DNA of 64,000 nt from Fibrobacter sp. UWR3 (GCF_900143055.1 NZ_FRCW01000003.1:124001-188000); one strand, 5' to 3'; counted from the stretch's first letter, positions 1 to 7,922 are shown. The notes: generated by a model from the sequence alone, not told the origin. Translations and numbers: made by a program.

Positions 1-166
1 CTATTTGTGGAAAGGTCTCTTCTTTCTTTACTTCACGAAACATGGGTTACCTCAAACCCCGCAGCACAGCGCTGCGGGCACTAAATTTTCGGCGGTAAAT
101 TTAGAAAAATGATGATTGTTGCGGCAATACAGACCGTCAACGAAGCACCCCAAACCGCCCTAACGA
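1..166. other. Left-edge intergenic segment with two hairpins
   Basis: No coding region is convincing here. Two perfect inverted repeats stand next to each other: an 8-bp GC-rich stem (58-65 with 71-78, loop ACAGC) and an 8-bp AT-rich stem (81-88 with 97-104). They lie just downstream of the minus-strand two-gene unit at 167-902, so the GC-rich stem could end that transcript, although the following T-tract is poor. Confidence 0.4.
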
Positions 167-358
167 CTAGCCTATCTTAAACTGCAGAATCTCTTCGGCG
201 GTCAGTTCTTCAATTTTTTTCCCGACACGCCTTGCATATCGTCCAAGCTCCAAGAGATTCAATTTGCTCTTTGGAGGATTTTTATACGGATTCGGAGGAG
301 CCATATACTCTTCCATAGAATCCGCCAAAATAACAGCGGGTTTCCTAATTCCACTCAT
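167..358 (-). CDS. Small protein of unknown function downstream of acetyltransferase-like gene
   Basis: 63-residue, lysine-rich soluble protein with no signal peptide or membrane segment. The N-terminal part contains a proline/asparagine-rich stretch (PPNPYKNPP) and the C-terminal half looks helical (LLELGRYARRVGKKIEELTAEEIL). The start codon lies inside the 3' end of the upstream gene (345-902), a 14-base overlap, so the two are almost certainly translated from one message. The size and tight pairing recall toxin-antitoxin or accessory pairs, but I recognise no antitoxin fold and assign no function. The local DNA is AT-rich, like the restriction-modification genes next to it. Confidence 0.7.
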   Translation of the reverse strand: MSGIRKPAVILADSMEEYMAPPNPYKNPPKSKLNLLELGRYARRVGKKIEELTAEEILQFKIG

Positions 359-902
359 AAGTATAGACCTCCAAAAGTTTTAATGATGCCTCGCCATCAA
401 TGTAGAATTGATAGGGATGCAAGGCGCCCAAATAAGACGCTCCCAAAACTTCAATATAGTGATTTAAAAGCTTTTTGTTAAGGGCAAATCCATGAACAGT
501 TCCTTCATACCCCCACGCAAGAGAACGATCCACAGCAACAGCAAAAAGATGCCCTCCAACACCGCTATATTTGGGACTTTCCGTAAGTGTTTTGTTGTTA
601 TGCGGAGCAGCACAAGCCCAATGCAAATAGGCAGCGTGAGCATCCACATCATTCCGCACTCCAACAAGCCCCTGAATTTCGTTATTCTCTTTCAAGGCGA
701 GAGCATACACATCTACTTCTTTGGGGACATTGATCCAATTGATTCCCCACCCATCCTTTTCCTTGAATTTTCTTAGAAACGAGCGACTTTCAATTTTGAA
801 TACCACAGTTTCTTTGATTTCGCCTGTTTGAATATCCTTGAGACAAGGAACAATTTCATCCAGCCAAATGTCAACACATCCGCTATTCAGCGTATCATTC
901 AT
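345..902 (-). CDS. GNAT-like acetyltransferase-family protein
   Basis: 185 residues. The central part (YSGVGGHLFAVAVDRS, about residues 115-130) resembles the acetyl-CoA pyrophosphate-binding motif of GNAT N-acetyltransferases (Q/R-x-x-G-x-G/A), followed by a strand and helix (GTVHGFALN, LLNHYIEVLGA) as expected after motif A. The substrate is unknown. The ATG at 900-902 has a strong ribosome binding site (GGGAGGAGTG) about seven bases upstream. The gene is the first of a two-gene unit with the 63-residue protein at 167-358. The family assignment rests only on the motif; a degenerate GNAT or another alpha/beta fold is possible. Confidence 0.6.
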   Translation of the reverse strand: MNDTLNSGCVDIWLDEIVPCLKDIQTGEIKETVVFKIESRSFLRKFKEKDGWGINWINVPKEVDVYALALKENNEIQGLVGVRNDVDAHAAYLHWACAAPHNNKTLTESPKYSGVGGHLFAVAVDRSLAWGYEGTVHGFALNKKLLNHYIEVLGASYLGALHPYQFYIDGEASLKLLEVYTYEWN

Positions 903-1095
903 CTTTCACTCCTCCCCGCCTACAAGCTTAAAAAGGCAGGGCTTTAGATTGTTTTATGTCGTGCGTCGAAAACTATTTTCTACACACTTGTGCACTAATA
1001 TAAATTTCTAGAATCGGATTGTCAAGAGCGCTGCAACATTTTTCTAAAAAAAATATTGAACGAAAATTATCTGCACAGAAGGGAAATGGAAATGT

Positions 1096-2130
1096 CTACC
1101 GAGACAGATCAAAATAGTCATAAGTATCTTCGCTTGCAAAGATACCATTATCAGATAAATTCTTTCTTACGGTTTCAATGGCCATTTCCGATTGATCAAT
1201 TCCAATCCACTTTCGACCCAATTGACTAGCAGCAACAAGAGTTCCTCCAGAACCTGCGAAACAATCCATAACAATAGAGTCTGCATTAGAAGACGCCTTA
1301 ATTATCGTTTGAAGCATTTCATGATTCTTTTCTGTCGGATAAAGCGGATTTATCGGATCCTTAAATGTCCAAATATCCTGCATTTTCTTTGTAGAATGTT
1401 CATCCGCATAATTAATTTTTCGAGGATTGCCTTTTGCAGACCATTCTATTAGGCCCTGTCGATCTAGTTCTTCTAATTCCTCTACACTACAACGCCAATG
1501 TCTACCTGGAGGAGGCAACAAGCCCTTAAATTTTTGGGATGATTTTCCATCCTTCGTTTCTCCCGGTGCATGTATAGGAACAGTTGTGTAATGACGTCCC
1601 TCTTTATCGACTTTTGCATAGAGCTTAGCAATATCTTCTTCCGACATGGGTTCTCTTGGTTCGTGCCAAATCGGCTTCTTGCCCTTTGTGTAGAAGAGAA
1701 TCATGTCCTTAATATTGCCATAGCCGATTCTTGAAAAATTTTTCGGATTACATTTAATTCTCGTAATATCATTTCTGAAATTCTCTATTCCGAAAACTTC
1801 ATCAAGCATACATTTCACATAATGACCAATTTTGTAGTCAATATGCAGATAAAACGAACCACGATCAGAAAGTAAATCGTAAATTATTTCTACGCGTTCT
1901 TGAAGAAACTGTATAAAATCTTTACCCTTTAATTTATCAGAGTAGGCGATTTTCCCAGAAGACGAATTACTTATTGTGGATACGCGACCCGTCAAGTCTT
2001 TCTTGAATTCACCACCTGTTGCGAACGGAGGATCAATATAGACAAGATCAACCTTGCCAGCAAGGTCCTTTTCATCTATAAGGTAATGTAAGGCTTTTTT
2101 ATTGTCGCCCTTGATAAGTATATTTCTCAT
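1096..2130 (-). CDS. Type II DNA methyltransferase (amino-methyltransferase class)
   Basis: 344 residues. The catalytic motif IV appears early as VYIDPPFATGG (about residue 31) and the SAM-binding motif I late as VMDCFAGSGGT (about residue 290). This DPPF-before-FxGxG order is that of the beta class of N6-adenine/N4-cytosine methyltransferases. It methylates an exocyclic amino group in its target and so protects the host from the partner nuclease encoded just upstream on the same strand (2127-2930). The start overlaps the nuclease stop as ATGA, which implies translational coupling. The order nuclease-then-methylase with no visible C-protein gene is notable. The target sequence cannot be read from the protein. 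Confidence 0.9.
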   Translation of the reverse strand: MRNILIKGDNKKALHYLIDEKDLAGKVDLVYIDPPFATGGEFKKDLTGRVSTISNSSSGKIAYSDKLKGKDFIQFLQERVEIIYDLLSDRGSFYLHIDYKIGHYVKCMLDEVFGIENFRNDITRIKCNPKNFSRIGYGNIKDMILFYTKGKKPIWHEPREPMSEEDIAKLYAKVDKEGRHYTTVPIHAPGETKDGKSSQKFKGLLPPPGRHWRCSVEELEELDRQGLIEWSAKGNPRKINYADEHSTKKMQDIWTFKDPINPLYPTEKNHEMLQTIIKASSNADSIVMDCFAGSGGTLVAASQLGRKWIGIDQSEMAIETVRKNLSDNGIFASEDTYDYFDLSR

Positions 2131-2930
2131 AAGGACTCCAAAAATTCACGAAGAACCAAAGCCGACATGATGTTGTATTCAGTCTTCAACAAATTAAGGA
2201 ATAGTTTCCCCGTATTTCGTATATAAGGAACGCCGTCAATAATACCGACTTTGACAACATCGGTTCTCGTCAAAGGAGCTTTAATGGTTTCAATGGCATC
2301 AACGAATTGGTCGTTTTGATGACCGCCAAAATCTGATATAAACTTCGCTTCTCCGATTACATATGTTCCATTATAACGCGCAATAAAATCAAGTCCTTTT
2401 TCTCGCTTATACCCAAATTTTCGGCGAGCAAATTCCATCATTGAATTATCGGAGCCGTCTAAGACTGCATTACATGTTGTTCTTTCAAAGGTGTTTTCAC
2501 CAACAGGCGTTAAGCCAAGCGCACCAGACTTCAACCAGTTCCTAAACATAGGACCCATCTGGCGGTTCGCTTCTTTTGGTTCAGTGCATCGCTTAAAAAG
2601 TTCCTGATAGCCCATTTCATACAAGTCGCCACAAATTCGCTTGATGATATTAGGGTTTCGTCTTATCGCATCCTTTGATTTTCTAAGGTAAGGAATGTAG
2701 CTGTCTTTTACGGGGAACAGCGGTAACTCCAGCAACGAACTGATTAAGTTGTAATTATCCCGTTCGTTGAAATATCGTTCTACACGATGCATGACGGACA
2801 CGTCAATTTTGCGAACATTTTCATGCACGACGGGATAAACCGAGTACAAATCGTCAAGGTACGATTGATTGGCCGCGTAATCAATGCTTTTCTGCGTCCA
2901 TTGATTTTTTGCTCTCTGTAAGCCCAGCAT
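2127..2930 (-). CDS. Type II restriction endonuclease, PD-(D/E)XK-like
   Basis: 267 residues, soluble. Assignment rests on its coupling to the methyltransferase and on a nuclease-like core near residues 175-200: GLDFIARYNGTYVIGEAKF, where an Asp is followed about a dozen residues later by EAK, the usual D...(D/E)XK catalytic arrangement. It is expected to cut unmethylated foreign DNA at the site that the partner protects. The start is an ATG at 2928-2930 with GGAG upstream. A perfect 6-bp inverted repeat (GTGAAC/GTTCAC) lies just upstream and might be a control site. I cannot name the specificity group. Confidence 0.75.
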   Translation of the reverse strand: MLGLQRAKNQWTQKSIDYAANQSYLDDLYSVYPVVHENVRKIDVSVMHRVERYFNERDNYNLISSLLELPLFPVKDSYIPYLRKSKDAIRRNPNIIKRICGDLYEMGYQELFKRCTEPKEANRQMGPMFRNWLKSGALGLTPVGENTFERTTCNAVLDGSDNSMMEFARRKFGYKREKGLDFIARYNGTYVIGEAKFISDFGGHQNDQFVDAIETIKAPLTRTDVVKVGIIDGVPYIRNTGKLFLNLLKTEYNIMSALVLREFLESL

Positions 2931-3062
2931 TTTTACTCCGTTCCGAGGTGAACGAGTTCACTCTCGTCGGAGCTTTGATCATGACATTTTCATAGAATCA
3001 ACGACACGCAAAACCCAGTGCATACAATACGCACAGGATACAATACGCCCATATACAGTACG

Positions 3063-3129
3063 GACGTTGCGAGTTTCGTCTTATTCCTTGTATCTGAAAG
3101 TGTCGAGTTTTCTAGCCAAGAACAAGAGT
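3063..3129. repeat. Imperfect ~65-bp repeat, copy 1
   Basis: Shares the core TATCTGAAAGTGTCGAG with the copy at 3343-3407 (TATCTGGAAACTGTCGAG), and the flanks TTCGTCTTA and TTTCTAGC are also shared. Each copy has partly complementary ends (CTTATTC-like against GAACAAG-like), so each could form its own hairpin. The two copies have diverged at several positions yet keep the same layout. Confidence 0.6.
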
Positions 3130-3342
3130 TAAACTCTGGATGCGAGTTTAATCCCATTCAGGCATTGAATCACGGATTTTAAGAAAAAAGGCGTGAAGTT
3201 GAATGCATTTACCAGCTAGAGGCTCTCGACTGCCCGATACAAATAAACACAAACAACTCACGCCCCATAAAGGCCGCAAAGCCAAAAAGACAAAAATAAA
3301 TCTGCCTACAGCTAAACGATACGGTAGAGCCAATCTACCGCA

Positions 3343-3407
3343 GACGTGAGCGTTCGTCTTACTCTCTATATCTGGAAACTGTCGAGATTTCTAGCTGAGA
3401 ATAAGAG
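3343..3407. repeat. Imperfect ~65-bp repeat, copy 2
   Basis: Second copy of the element at 3063-3129, same orientation, about 280 bases away. Its complementary ends (CTTACTCTC against GAGAATAAG) pair with a single mismatch. Confidence 0.6.
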
Positions 3408-3616
3408 AAAACCCTATTTTCTATGAGAAATATAGATTATTCTGCTGTCAAAAGGTGTCTTTGGGGGAAAACATTGCATTTTTGGGGCATTTGGGCGGGT
3501 GGGTGGGGTAAGCCGAACATTGCGAATATGGCGCCAGAGCACCCGCAGTAGAGGTTGCGGATGACCCGGTGGGCCCTATCGGTCGCGAAGCTCCCTCCAG
3601 GGTGCCATGAGAAAAG

Positions 3617-4108
3617 CTACCCTTTCTTCAGGATTTCTTCGATGTCGGCGCGGCTGAGGTAGGCTTTTTCGTTCAGGGCTGCGGCAATTTCGCAAAGGGG
3701 CTTGCGGCAAGCCATCAGAATGTTGAAGAGTTGTTCGACCACGTTCGCCTCGGACAATTGAAAATAGTAGCAAGCGGCCTGAAAACGCTGGTAATCCGGA
3801 TCGCTCTTGTAGAGTTCCGCAGGGAGATCCTTCATGACCGTATCCAAGTCGCAGGCAAAATCCTTGCGCATCAGGAATTCGGCCAAATGACCCGCCATGG
3901 CAATGTGGGCATCGCCTTCGAGCTCGGTTCCGGCGATGTGGGTAATGCCGGGGCGATCCTTGGACTTGTCCATTTTAACGTATTCGAGAGGGCGTTTAAA
4001 CAAAAAGGCAATAAGTGCGTGACCCGCCTCATGGTTACACAACTTTTTGAATTCTTCTTCGCCGAAGAACTCCACCAACGATTCTCTTGTTAATGTTTGT
4101 TCCGACAT
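3617..4108 (-). CDS. Orphan HEAGH-motif protein, M41 (FtsH)-protease-like
   Basis: 163 residues from the ATG at 4106-4108; an upstream TTG at 4120 is possible but less likely. The sequence KLCNHEAGHALIAFLF (about residues 26-41) has the HEAGH zinc-binding helix of the FtsH/M41 metallopeptidases, and the following VKMDKSKDRPGITHI, MAGHLAEFLM and DLDTVMKDL segments resemble the order seen in the FtsH protease domain (A/G-G-xA-E and D-D helices). There is no AAA+ ATPase domain and no membrane anchor. Whether it is an active peptidase is open: the third zinc ligand could be the Glu in HLAEFL or the Asp in DLDTV. Monocistronic, divergent from the sugar porter. Confidence 0.65.
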   Translation of the reverse strand: MSEQTLTRESLVEFFGEEEFKKLCNHEAGHALIAFLFKRPLEYVKMDKSKDRPGITHIAGTELEGDAHIAMAGHLAEFLMRKDFACDLDTVMKDLPAELYKSDPDYQRFQAACYYFQLSEANVVEQLFNILMACRKPLCEIAAALNEKAYLSRADIEEILKKG

Positions 4109-4175
4109 TGCGTAATCCAACTATTCGAAAAAAGTAATACAAAAATACAAATTTGAGCACTGATTTTCACCCCGA

Positions 4176-4194
4176 ATATTCCAACTTGGAATAT
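4176..4194. promoter_or_regulatory. Perfect 19-bp palindrome, putative operator
   Basis: ATATTCCAA-C-TTGGAATAT, a perfect 9-1-9 inverted repeat in the divergent region between the HEAGH gene and the sugar porter. It overlaps a TATAAT-like hexamer at 4193-4198. The shape is that of a dimeric repressor site; the regulator is unknown. Confidence 0.4.
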
Positions 4195-4222
4195 AATTTA
4201 TCATAAAAAAAGGCGTCAAATC

Positions 4223-4252
4223 TTGCTTTTGGGAGGACTGAACACTTATATT
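4223..4252 (+). promoter_or_regulatory. Putative sigma-70 promoter of the sugar porter
   Basis: TTGCTT (4223-4228) and TATATT (4247-4252) are separated by 18 bases. They lie 34 bases before the porter start, whose message would carry an AAAAGGGGG binding site. Confidence 0.4.
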
Positions 4253-4286
4253 GTCTATAAATCCTTTAACCCAAAAGGGGGCTTAA

Positions 4287-5678
4287 ATGTCCAATGCAAG
4301 GTCAAATATGAGACATATCGTTCTCATAACCCTATCTGCCGCGATTGGCGGATTTCTATTCGGCTTCGATTCGTCCGTGATTAACGGGGCGAACGGAGCC
4401 CTTAAAGCACACTTCCATGCGACCGATTATGAACTCGCCTGGTCCGTTTCCCTTGCACTTATCGGTGCCGCAGCAGGAGCATTCTTTGCGGGCCGCCTAG
4501 CCGACACCTTCGGCCGCGTGCGCTGCATGCTTGCTGCTTCGTTCCTGTTCTTGATTAGTGCCATCGGTTCCGGTGTTCCGTTCGGCATTCCTGACTTTAT
4601 CATATGGCGCATTATCGGTGGCGTGGGCATCGGCGTTGCAAGCATCATCGCCCCCATCTACATTGCCGAAACGGCTCCTGCGCACTTGCGTGGGCGTCTT
4701 GGCTCCATGCAGCAGTTCGCTATCGTGATTGGTATTTTCGTAGCGCTCCTCTCGAACTACGTCATCGTACGCATTGCGGGTTCTGCGAACAATACGTTTA
4801 TTGGCGGCTTCAAGGCCTGGCAAATCATGTTCTGGGTTGAAATCATTCCGGCGGCGCTCTACGGCATTGCCGCATGGAGGCTTCCGGAATCTCCGCGTTA
4901 CCTTGTCCACAAGGGCCGCCTCGAAGATGCCAAGCGCGTCCTCGCGAAGATTGATTCCGAAGGCGTCGATAGGGAAATCGAGGCCATTCATGAGACCTTC
5001 CGCAACGAGAAGCCTTCCAAGTTTAGCGACCTGTTCGAAATGATTGGCGGCAAAAAGCGCATTACCCCGATTCTTTGGGCGGGTCTTGGCCTTGCTATTT
5101 TGCAGCAGTTGGTGGGCATCAACGTCATCTTCTATTACGGCACCATGCTCTGGCAGAGTGTTGGCTTTGGTGAAAGCGATGCGTTCCTTACGAGCGTCAT
5201 TTCTAGCGCCATTAACCTCGTCATGACCATTGCTGCCATCATGCTTATTGATAAAATCGGGCGTAAGCCGCTCCTGCTCATCGGTAGCATCGGTATGGCT
5301 GTAACGCTCAGTACGCTTACGGTATGCTTCATGTCTGCCGGTGCAGACGGTAGCCTCCCTGGTGCTGCGGGCGTTATCGCACTCATTGCCGCAAACCTCT
5401 ACATCACGTTCTTCGCGGTGTCCTGGGGCCCGGTCATGTGGGTTATGTTGGGCGAAATGTTCAACAACCGCATCCGTACGGTGGCCATCGCTATTTGCGG
5501 CCTTGCCCAGTGGGCGGCGAACTTCATCGTGACCTGGAGCTTCCCGGTGCTTACGGGCAAGCAGGGAATCGGTGTCGGCCCGACATATGCCATCCATTCG
5601 TTCTTCGCCATCTTCAGTATCTTCTTTGTGGCCAAGTTCATCAAGGAGACGAAGGGCAAGGAACTCGAGGACATGTAG
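4287..5678 (+). CDS. MFS sugar porter (SP family, XylE/GlcP-like)
   Basis: 463 residues with the 12-helix layout of the major facilitator superfamily. Family marks of sugar porters are visible: GFDSSVINGA in helix 1, GRLADTFGR (loop 2-3), PIYIAETAPAHLRG after helix 4, WRLPESPRYLV after helix 6, GINVIFYYG in helix 7, DKIGRKPLLL in loop 8-9 and a PETKG-like end (KETKGKEL). It should carry a monosaccharide across the inner membrane, probably by proton symport. It is monocistronic with a dedicated promoter and ends before a bidirectional terminator. The palindrome at 4176-4194 suggests control by a sugar-responsive regulator, but none is adjacent. The exact sugar cannot be told. Confidence 0.92.
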   Translation: MSNARSNMRHIVLITLSAAIGGFLFGFDSSVINGANGALKAHFHATDYELAWSVSLALIGAAAGAFFAGRLADTFGRVRCMLAASFLFLISAIGSGVPFGIPDFIIWRIIGGVGIGVASIIAPIYIAETAPAHLRGRLGSMQQFAIVIGIFVALLSNYVIVRIAGSANNTFIGGFKAWQIMFWVEIIPAALYGIAAWRLPESPRYLVHKGRLEDAKRVLAKIDSEGVDREIEAIHETFRNEKPSKFSDLFEMIGGKKRITPILWAGLGLAILQQLVGINVIFYYGTMLWQSVGFGESDAFLTSVISSAINLVMTIAAIMLIDKIGRKPLLLIGSIGMAVTLSTLTVCFMSAGADGSLPGAAGVIALIAANLYITFFAVSWGPVMWVMLGEMFNNRIRTVAIAICGLAQWAANFIVTWSFPVLTGKQGIGVGPTYAIHSFFAIFSIFFVAKFIKETKGKELEDM

Positions 5679-5758
5679 CGAGGAAACGCAGCGCGAAGAA
5701 TCTTTGCGCAAAAAAATATAACGCAAAGAAATATTGCGCGAGTCAATCAAAAACAACA

Positions 5759-5791
5759 GAAAGGCCGGCAGAAAAATCTGCCGGCTTTCTC
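5759..5791. terminator. Bidirectional intrinsic terminator
   Basis: GCCGGCAGA and TCTGCCGGC form a perfect 9-bp stem flanked by A-rich and T-rich tracts. It lies between the convergent porter and lipoprotein genes and can serve both. Confidence 0.8.
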
Positions 5792-5808
5792 ATACACCAA
5801 ACTTTCGG

Positions 5809-7074
5809 TTATTCCTCGATACGGTAGATTTTCACGTCCTTGATATAGAACGTGCGTTCCATCTTGCCGAGGTTCAGTTCGAACCTTGCAAACGGAGTGC
5901 TTTCGCTCGGGGTAAATTCCTTCTCGAACGACTGGCCCGAAGTCTTCACAATCGGATGTTCCATGAAGCCCACGGTCTCGTAATCATCGTAAGTACCGAT
6001 ACGTGCCGTAATCTGACCTTCGACATCGGACCAGATGGTAAACACGCACTTGTACTTCTTTTTCGCGACAAGCGCGACGTCTTCCTGGATAAGCTGCACG
6101 CTATAGGACTTGTTGCCACCATTGGTCACGACCACCTTCAGGTAGCGTTCGCCGCCCTTTTCTTCTACCACGTTGGCCGTCGCCACGCCGTTCATCTGCG
6201 TGAAGAAAATCCAGTGAGCCATGCCGTCGGCGAAATTACCGTTTTCAATAGTATTGTCGCTCATGGCACCGACAACGCCGTCCCAAATATCCTTGACGAA
6301 ATCCTCGCCCTCGTTGCCCTGGGCATCCACGAAGTCGTAACGCAGCGGGCGGAATGCCGATACAAAGTTGTTGTTGAGGGCATTCCACAGCGCCGTATTG
6401 TTGGCATTGTTGAAGTAGATTGTCCCGTCTTCGTCAATTTCGGCCTTGGTCAGGTCCAAGCCCTGTACAAAGTAACGCACGCGGAAAATCACAGACAAGT
6501 TTGCAACGGAATCGGACACGCGTTCAATCTGCGAGAAGTGGTAGCGCAGCCTTACCCTCTGGAATCCGTTCAGGTCGTACACGAACGGGACATACTTGCC
6601 GTCAATCAGTACCCGACCGCAAATAGTGGACTCTGCCCCTTCGGGCTTGAACGACACGCCTATTTCTTTCAGGTAGCCCTGATCTTCGAGGTTGATGTTC
6701 TTGAACGGTTCCTCCACCGAGGAGCCTTCCGTGAACGAAATGGGCAAGGAAGTTTCCGGAGAGTCTTCCTCGGGCCAGATCGGCAAGCCTTCGATCGGAT
6801 CGATGGAAACTGCAACGTAATAGCTGGAATAAGAACGCACCTCGAACAGAGACATCGAGAATGAATCCAGCAACACAGGTTCATCCTTCGCGGCGGACTT
6901 CAAGAGGGCATTTTTTTCAACTTCGGAATAATCCACAGAAAAATCCGCAGTGAGCGCGAGCGCCGGGTTACCGATTTCGATACCGGCAATAGGATCGGAG
7001 TTACCGCCGGAAGAACATCCGACGACGGCAAGCATTCCCAGCACGCAACAAACTATGGACCAAACAAGACGCAT
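5809..7074 (-). CDS. Lipoprotein with C-terminal CBM4/9-like domain, coupled to TIGR02147 gene
   Basis: 421 residues. The signal peptide ends in a lipobox (VVGC, about residue 20), so the protein should be lipid-anchored in the envelope. After the anchor comes AGIEIGNP, a motif with relatives in other lipoproteins here. The middle is unassigned. The last ~150 residues (ENGNFADGMAHW to the end) look like a family 4/9 carbohydrate-binding jelly roll: the N-gF.-g...W opening, the Q-L-I-Q-EDV.L segment and the KYKCVFTIWSD strand. The start codon shares a base with the stop codon of the TIGR02147 gene upstream (TAATG), so the two are translationally coupled. I infer a surface glycan-binding protein controlled or served by its TIGR02147 partner. 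Confidence 0.8.
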   Translation of the reverse strand: MRLVWSIVCCVLGMLAVVGCSSGGNSDPIAGIEIGNPALALTADFSVDYSEVEKNALLKSAAKDEPVLLDSFSMSLFEVRSYSSYYVAVSIDPIEGLPIWPEEDSPETSLPISFTEGSSVEEPFKNINLEDQGYLKEIGVSFKPEGAESTICGRVLIDGKYVPFVYDLNGFQRVRLRYHFSQIERVSDSVANLSVIFRVRYFVQGLDLTKAEIDEDGTIYFNNANNTALWNALNNNFVSAFRPLRYDFVDAQGNEGEDFVKDIWDGVVGAMSDNTIENGNFADGMAHWIFFTQMNGVATANVVEEKGGERYLKVVVTNGGNKSYSVQLIQEDVALVAKKKYKCVFTIWSDVEGQITARIGTYDDYETVGFMEHPIVKTSGQSFEKEFTPSESTPFARFELNLGKMERTFYIKDVKIYRIEE

Positions 7075-7922
7075 TATACTCCTCGAGTAAGCGGAAACAG
7101 TTGTATGTTCACCTGAACCACATCGTCCGCTTCGCCAGGCTTTGCGGAGAAATCTAGTAGTTCTTTGCGCATGAGTTGGATATGTTTTTTCAAATTGGGA
7201 AAATCTGAGCGCTTGATACTGAACGTCAGTGCAGATATATCGCGTTCCGCACTCGGGAGTTCATTCATCATGTTGGCCGAGATGCGCAGCATCTGCTGGT
7301 GATAGAGTTTCACCATCATGTCTTGCACTTCGTCATCGGTCGTGAGCATCGGGTCGCGCTGGCGGTAACCGTTGGCGGTTTTCACCAGGAGGCCGAGTTC
7401 CATAAGGAGGTCAAAAGATTCCTGCACCTGCGAGGGCGTGACCATGCCGCGGAGTTTGCGGCTCACCCAGTCGGGAATCGGGCGGAAGCCCTTGAGGGCG
7501 ACCATTTCCAGAATGACGGAGTGGTGCCATTCGCGGAAGATGCGGAACTGCGCCTGGTCCATCTTGTGCAGCTTGGAGCGCGGGCTCGCCTTGAGGAGCT
7601 GCGCATAGTATATCTGCTTTTCGGTGTCGTTCTGGGCCTGGTTAAAGAACACCAGGCTTTCGAAATAAGCGGCACGCTGCTTTTCGAGGCCTAAACCCTG
7701 GATGAGCTTCAGTACGGTTCCCTTCGTGATATTGCGCTTGCCGTCGATGGTAAGCTTCAGGTGGGCGTGGCTCGACAGCCCCGCCTTCTCAGCGAAGAAA
7801 CGCAAACTGAAAGAGGGCTGCGTCTTTTTCTTGTATTCGTAGTAATCACGGAGATACACACGAAAGTTGGTGTACTGCAGCACATCCGGTTCAGTTAAAA
7901 TTATTTTCTCACCATTGTCCAT
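7074..7922 (-). CDS. TIGR02147 / DUF4423 family protein, probable regulator
   Basis: 282 residues from the ATG at 7920-7922; a TTG 12 codons upstream is the alternative. The N-terminus (YTNFRVYLRDYYEYKK...PSFSLRFFAEKAGLSSHAHL...GKRNIT) matches the TIGR02147 opening, where an XRE-like helix-turn-helix is plausible. The C-terminus (DISALTFSIKRSDF, then VQVNIQLFPL) matches the ending of the other two family members in this window. The biochemical role of the family is not established to my knowledge; DNA binding is inferred from the N-terminal helices. The gene is directly coupled to the CBM-like lipoprotein at 5809-7074. It is cytoplasmic, with no signal peptide. Confidence 0.85.
   Translation of the reverse strand: MDNGEKIILTEPDVLQYTNFRVYLRDYYEYKKKTQPSFSLRFFAEKAGLSSHAHLKLTIDGKRNITKGTVLKLIQGLGLEKQRAAYFESLVFFNQAQNDTEKQIYYAQLLKASPRSKLHKMDQAQFRIFREWHHSVILEMVALKGFRPIPDWVSRKLRGMVTPSQVQESFDLLMELGLLVKTANGYRQRDPMLTTDDEVQDMMVKLYHQQMLRISANMMNELPSAERDISALTFSIKRSDFPNLKKHIQLMRKELLDFSAKPGEADDVVQVNIQLFPLTRGV

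Larger units (their letters stand above)
2931..3616. other. Gene-free stretch with repeated, foldable sequence
   Basis: 686 bases without a convincing gene; the only reading frame of note (3148-3333, minus) has no binding site and an ordinary composition. The stretch holds several inverted repeats: GTGAAC/GTTCAC near 2948-2961; an 11-bp bulged stem (3190-3201 with 3254-3264); a perfect 7-bp stem-loop (3322-3328 with 3334-3340). It also holds two imperfect direct copies of a roughly 65-base element (3063-3129 and 3343-3407). It could hold a structured RNA or remains of a mobile element. Confidence 0.55.

Noticed and set aside
981-994. TACACACTTGTGCA, one mismatch from the LexA box TGCNC-N4-GTGCA that I recall for Fibrobacter; a second at 48890-48903
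   Set aside because: With nine fixed positions and one mismatch allowed, about a dozen such sites are expected by chance in 64 kb on two strands, and neither gene is a known SOS gene.
3148-3333. 61-codon frame on the minus strand in the gene-free stretch
   Set aside because: No ribosome site, odd composition and it covers the inverted repeats; nothing supports translation.
4497-5756. 419-codon frame opposite the sugar porter
   Set aside because: Charged low-information sequence, a shadow of a strongly conserved transporter in GC-rich DNA.
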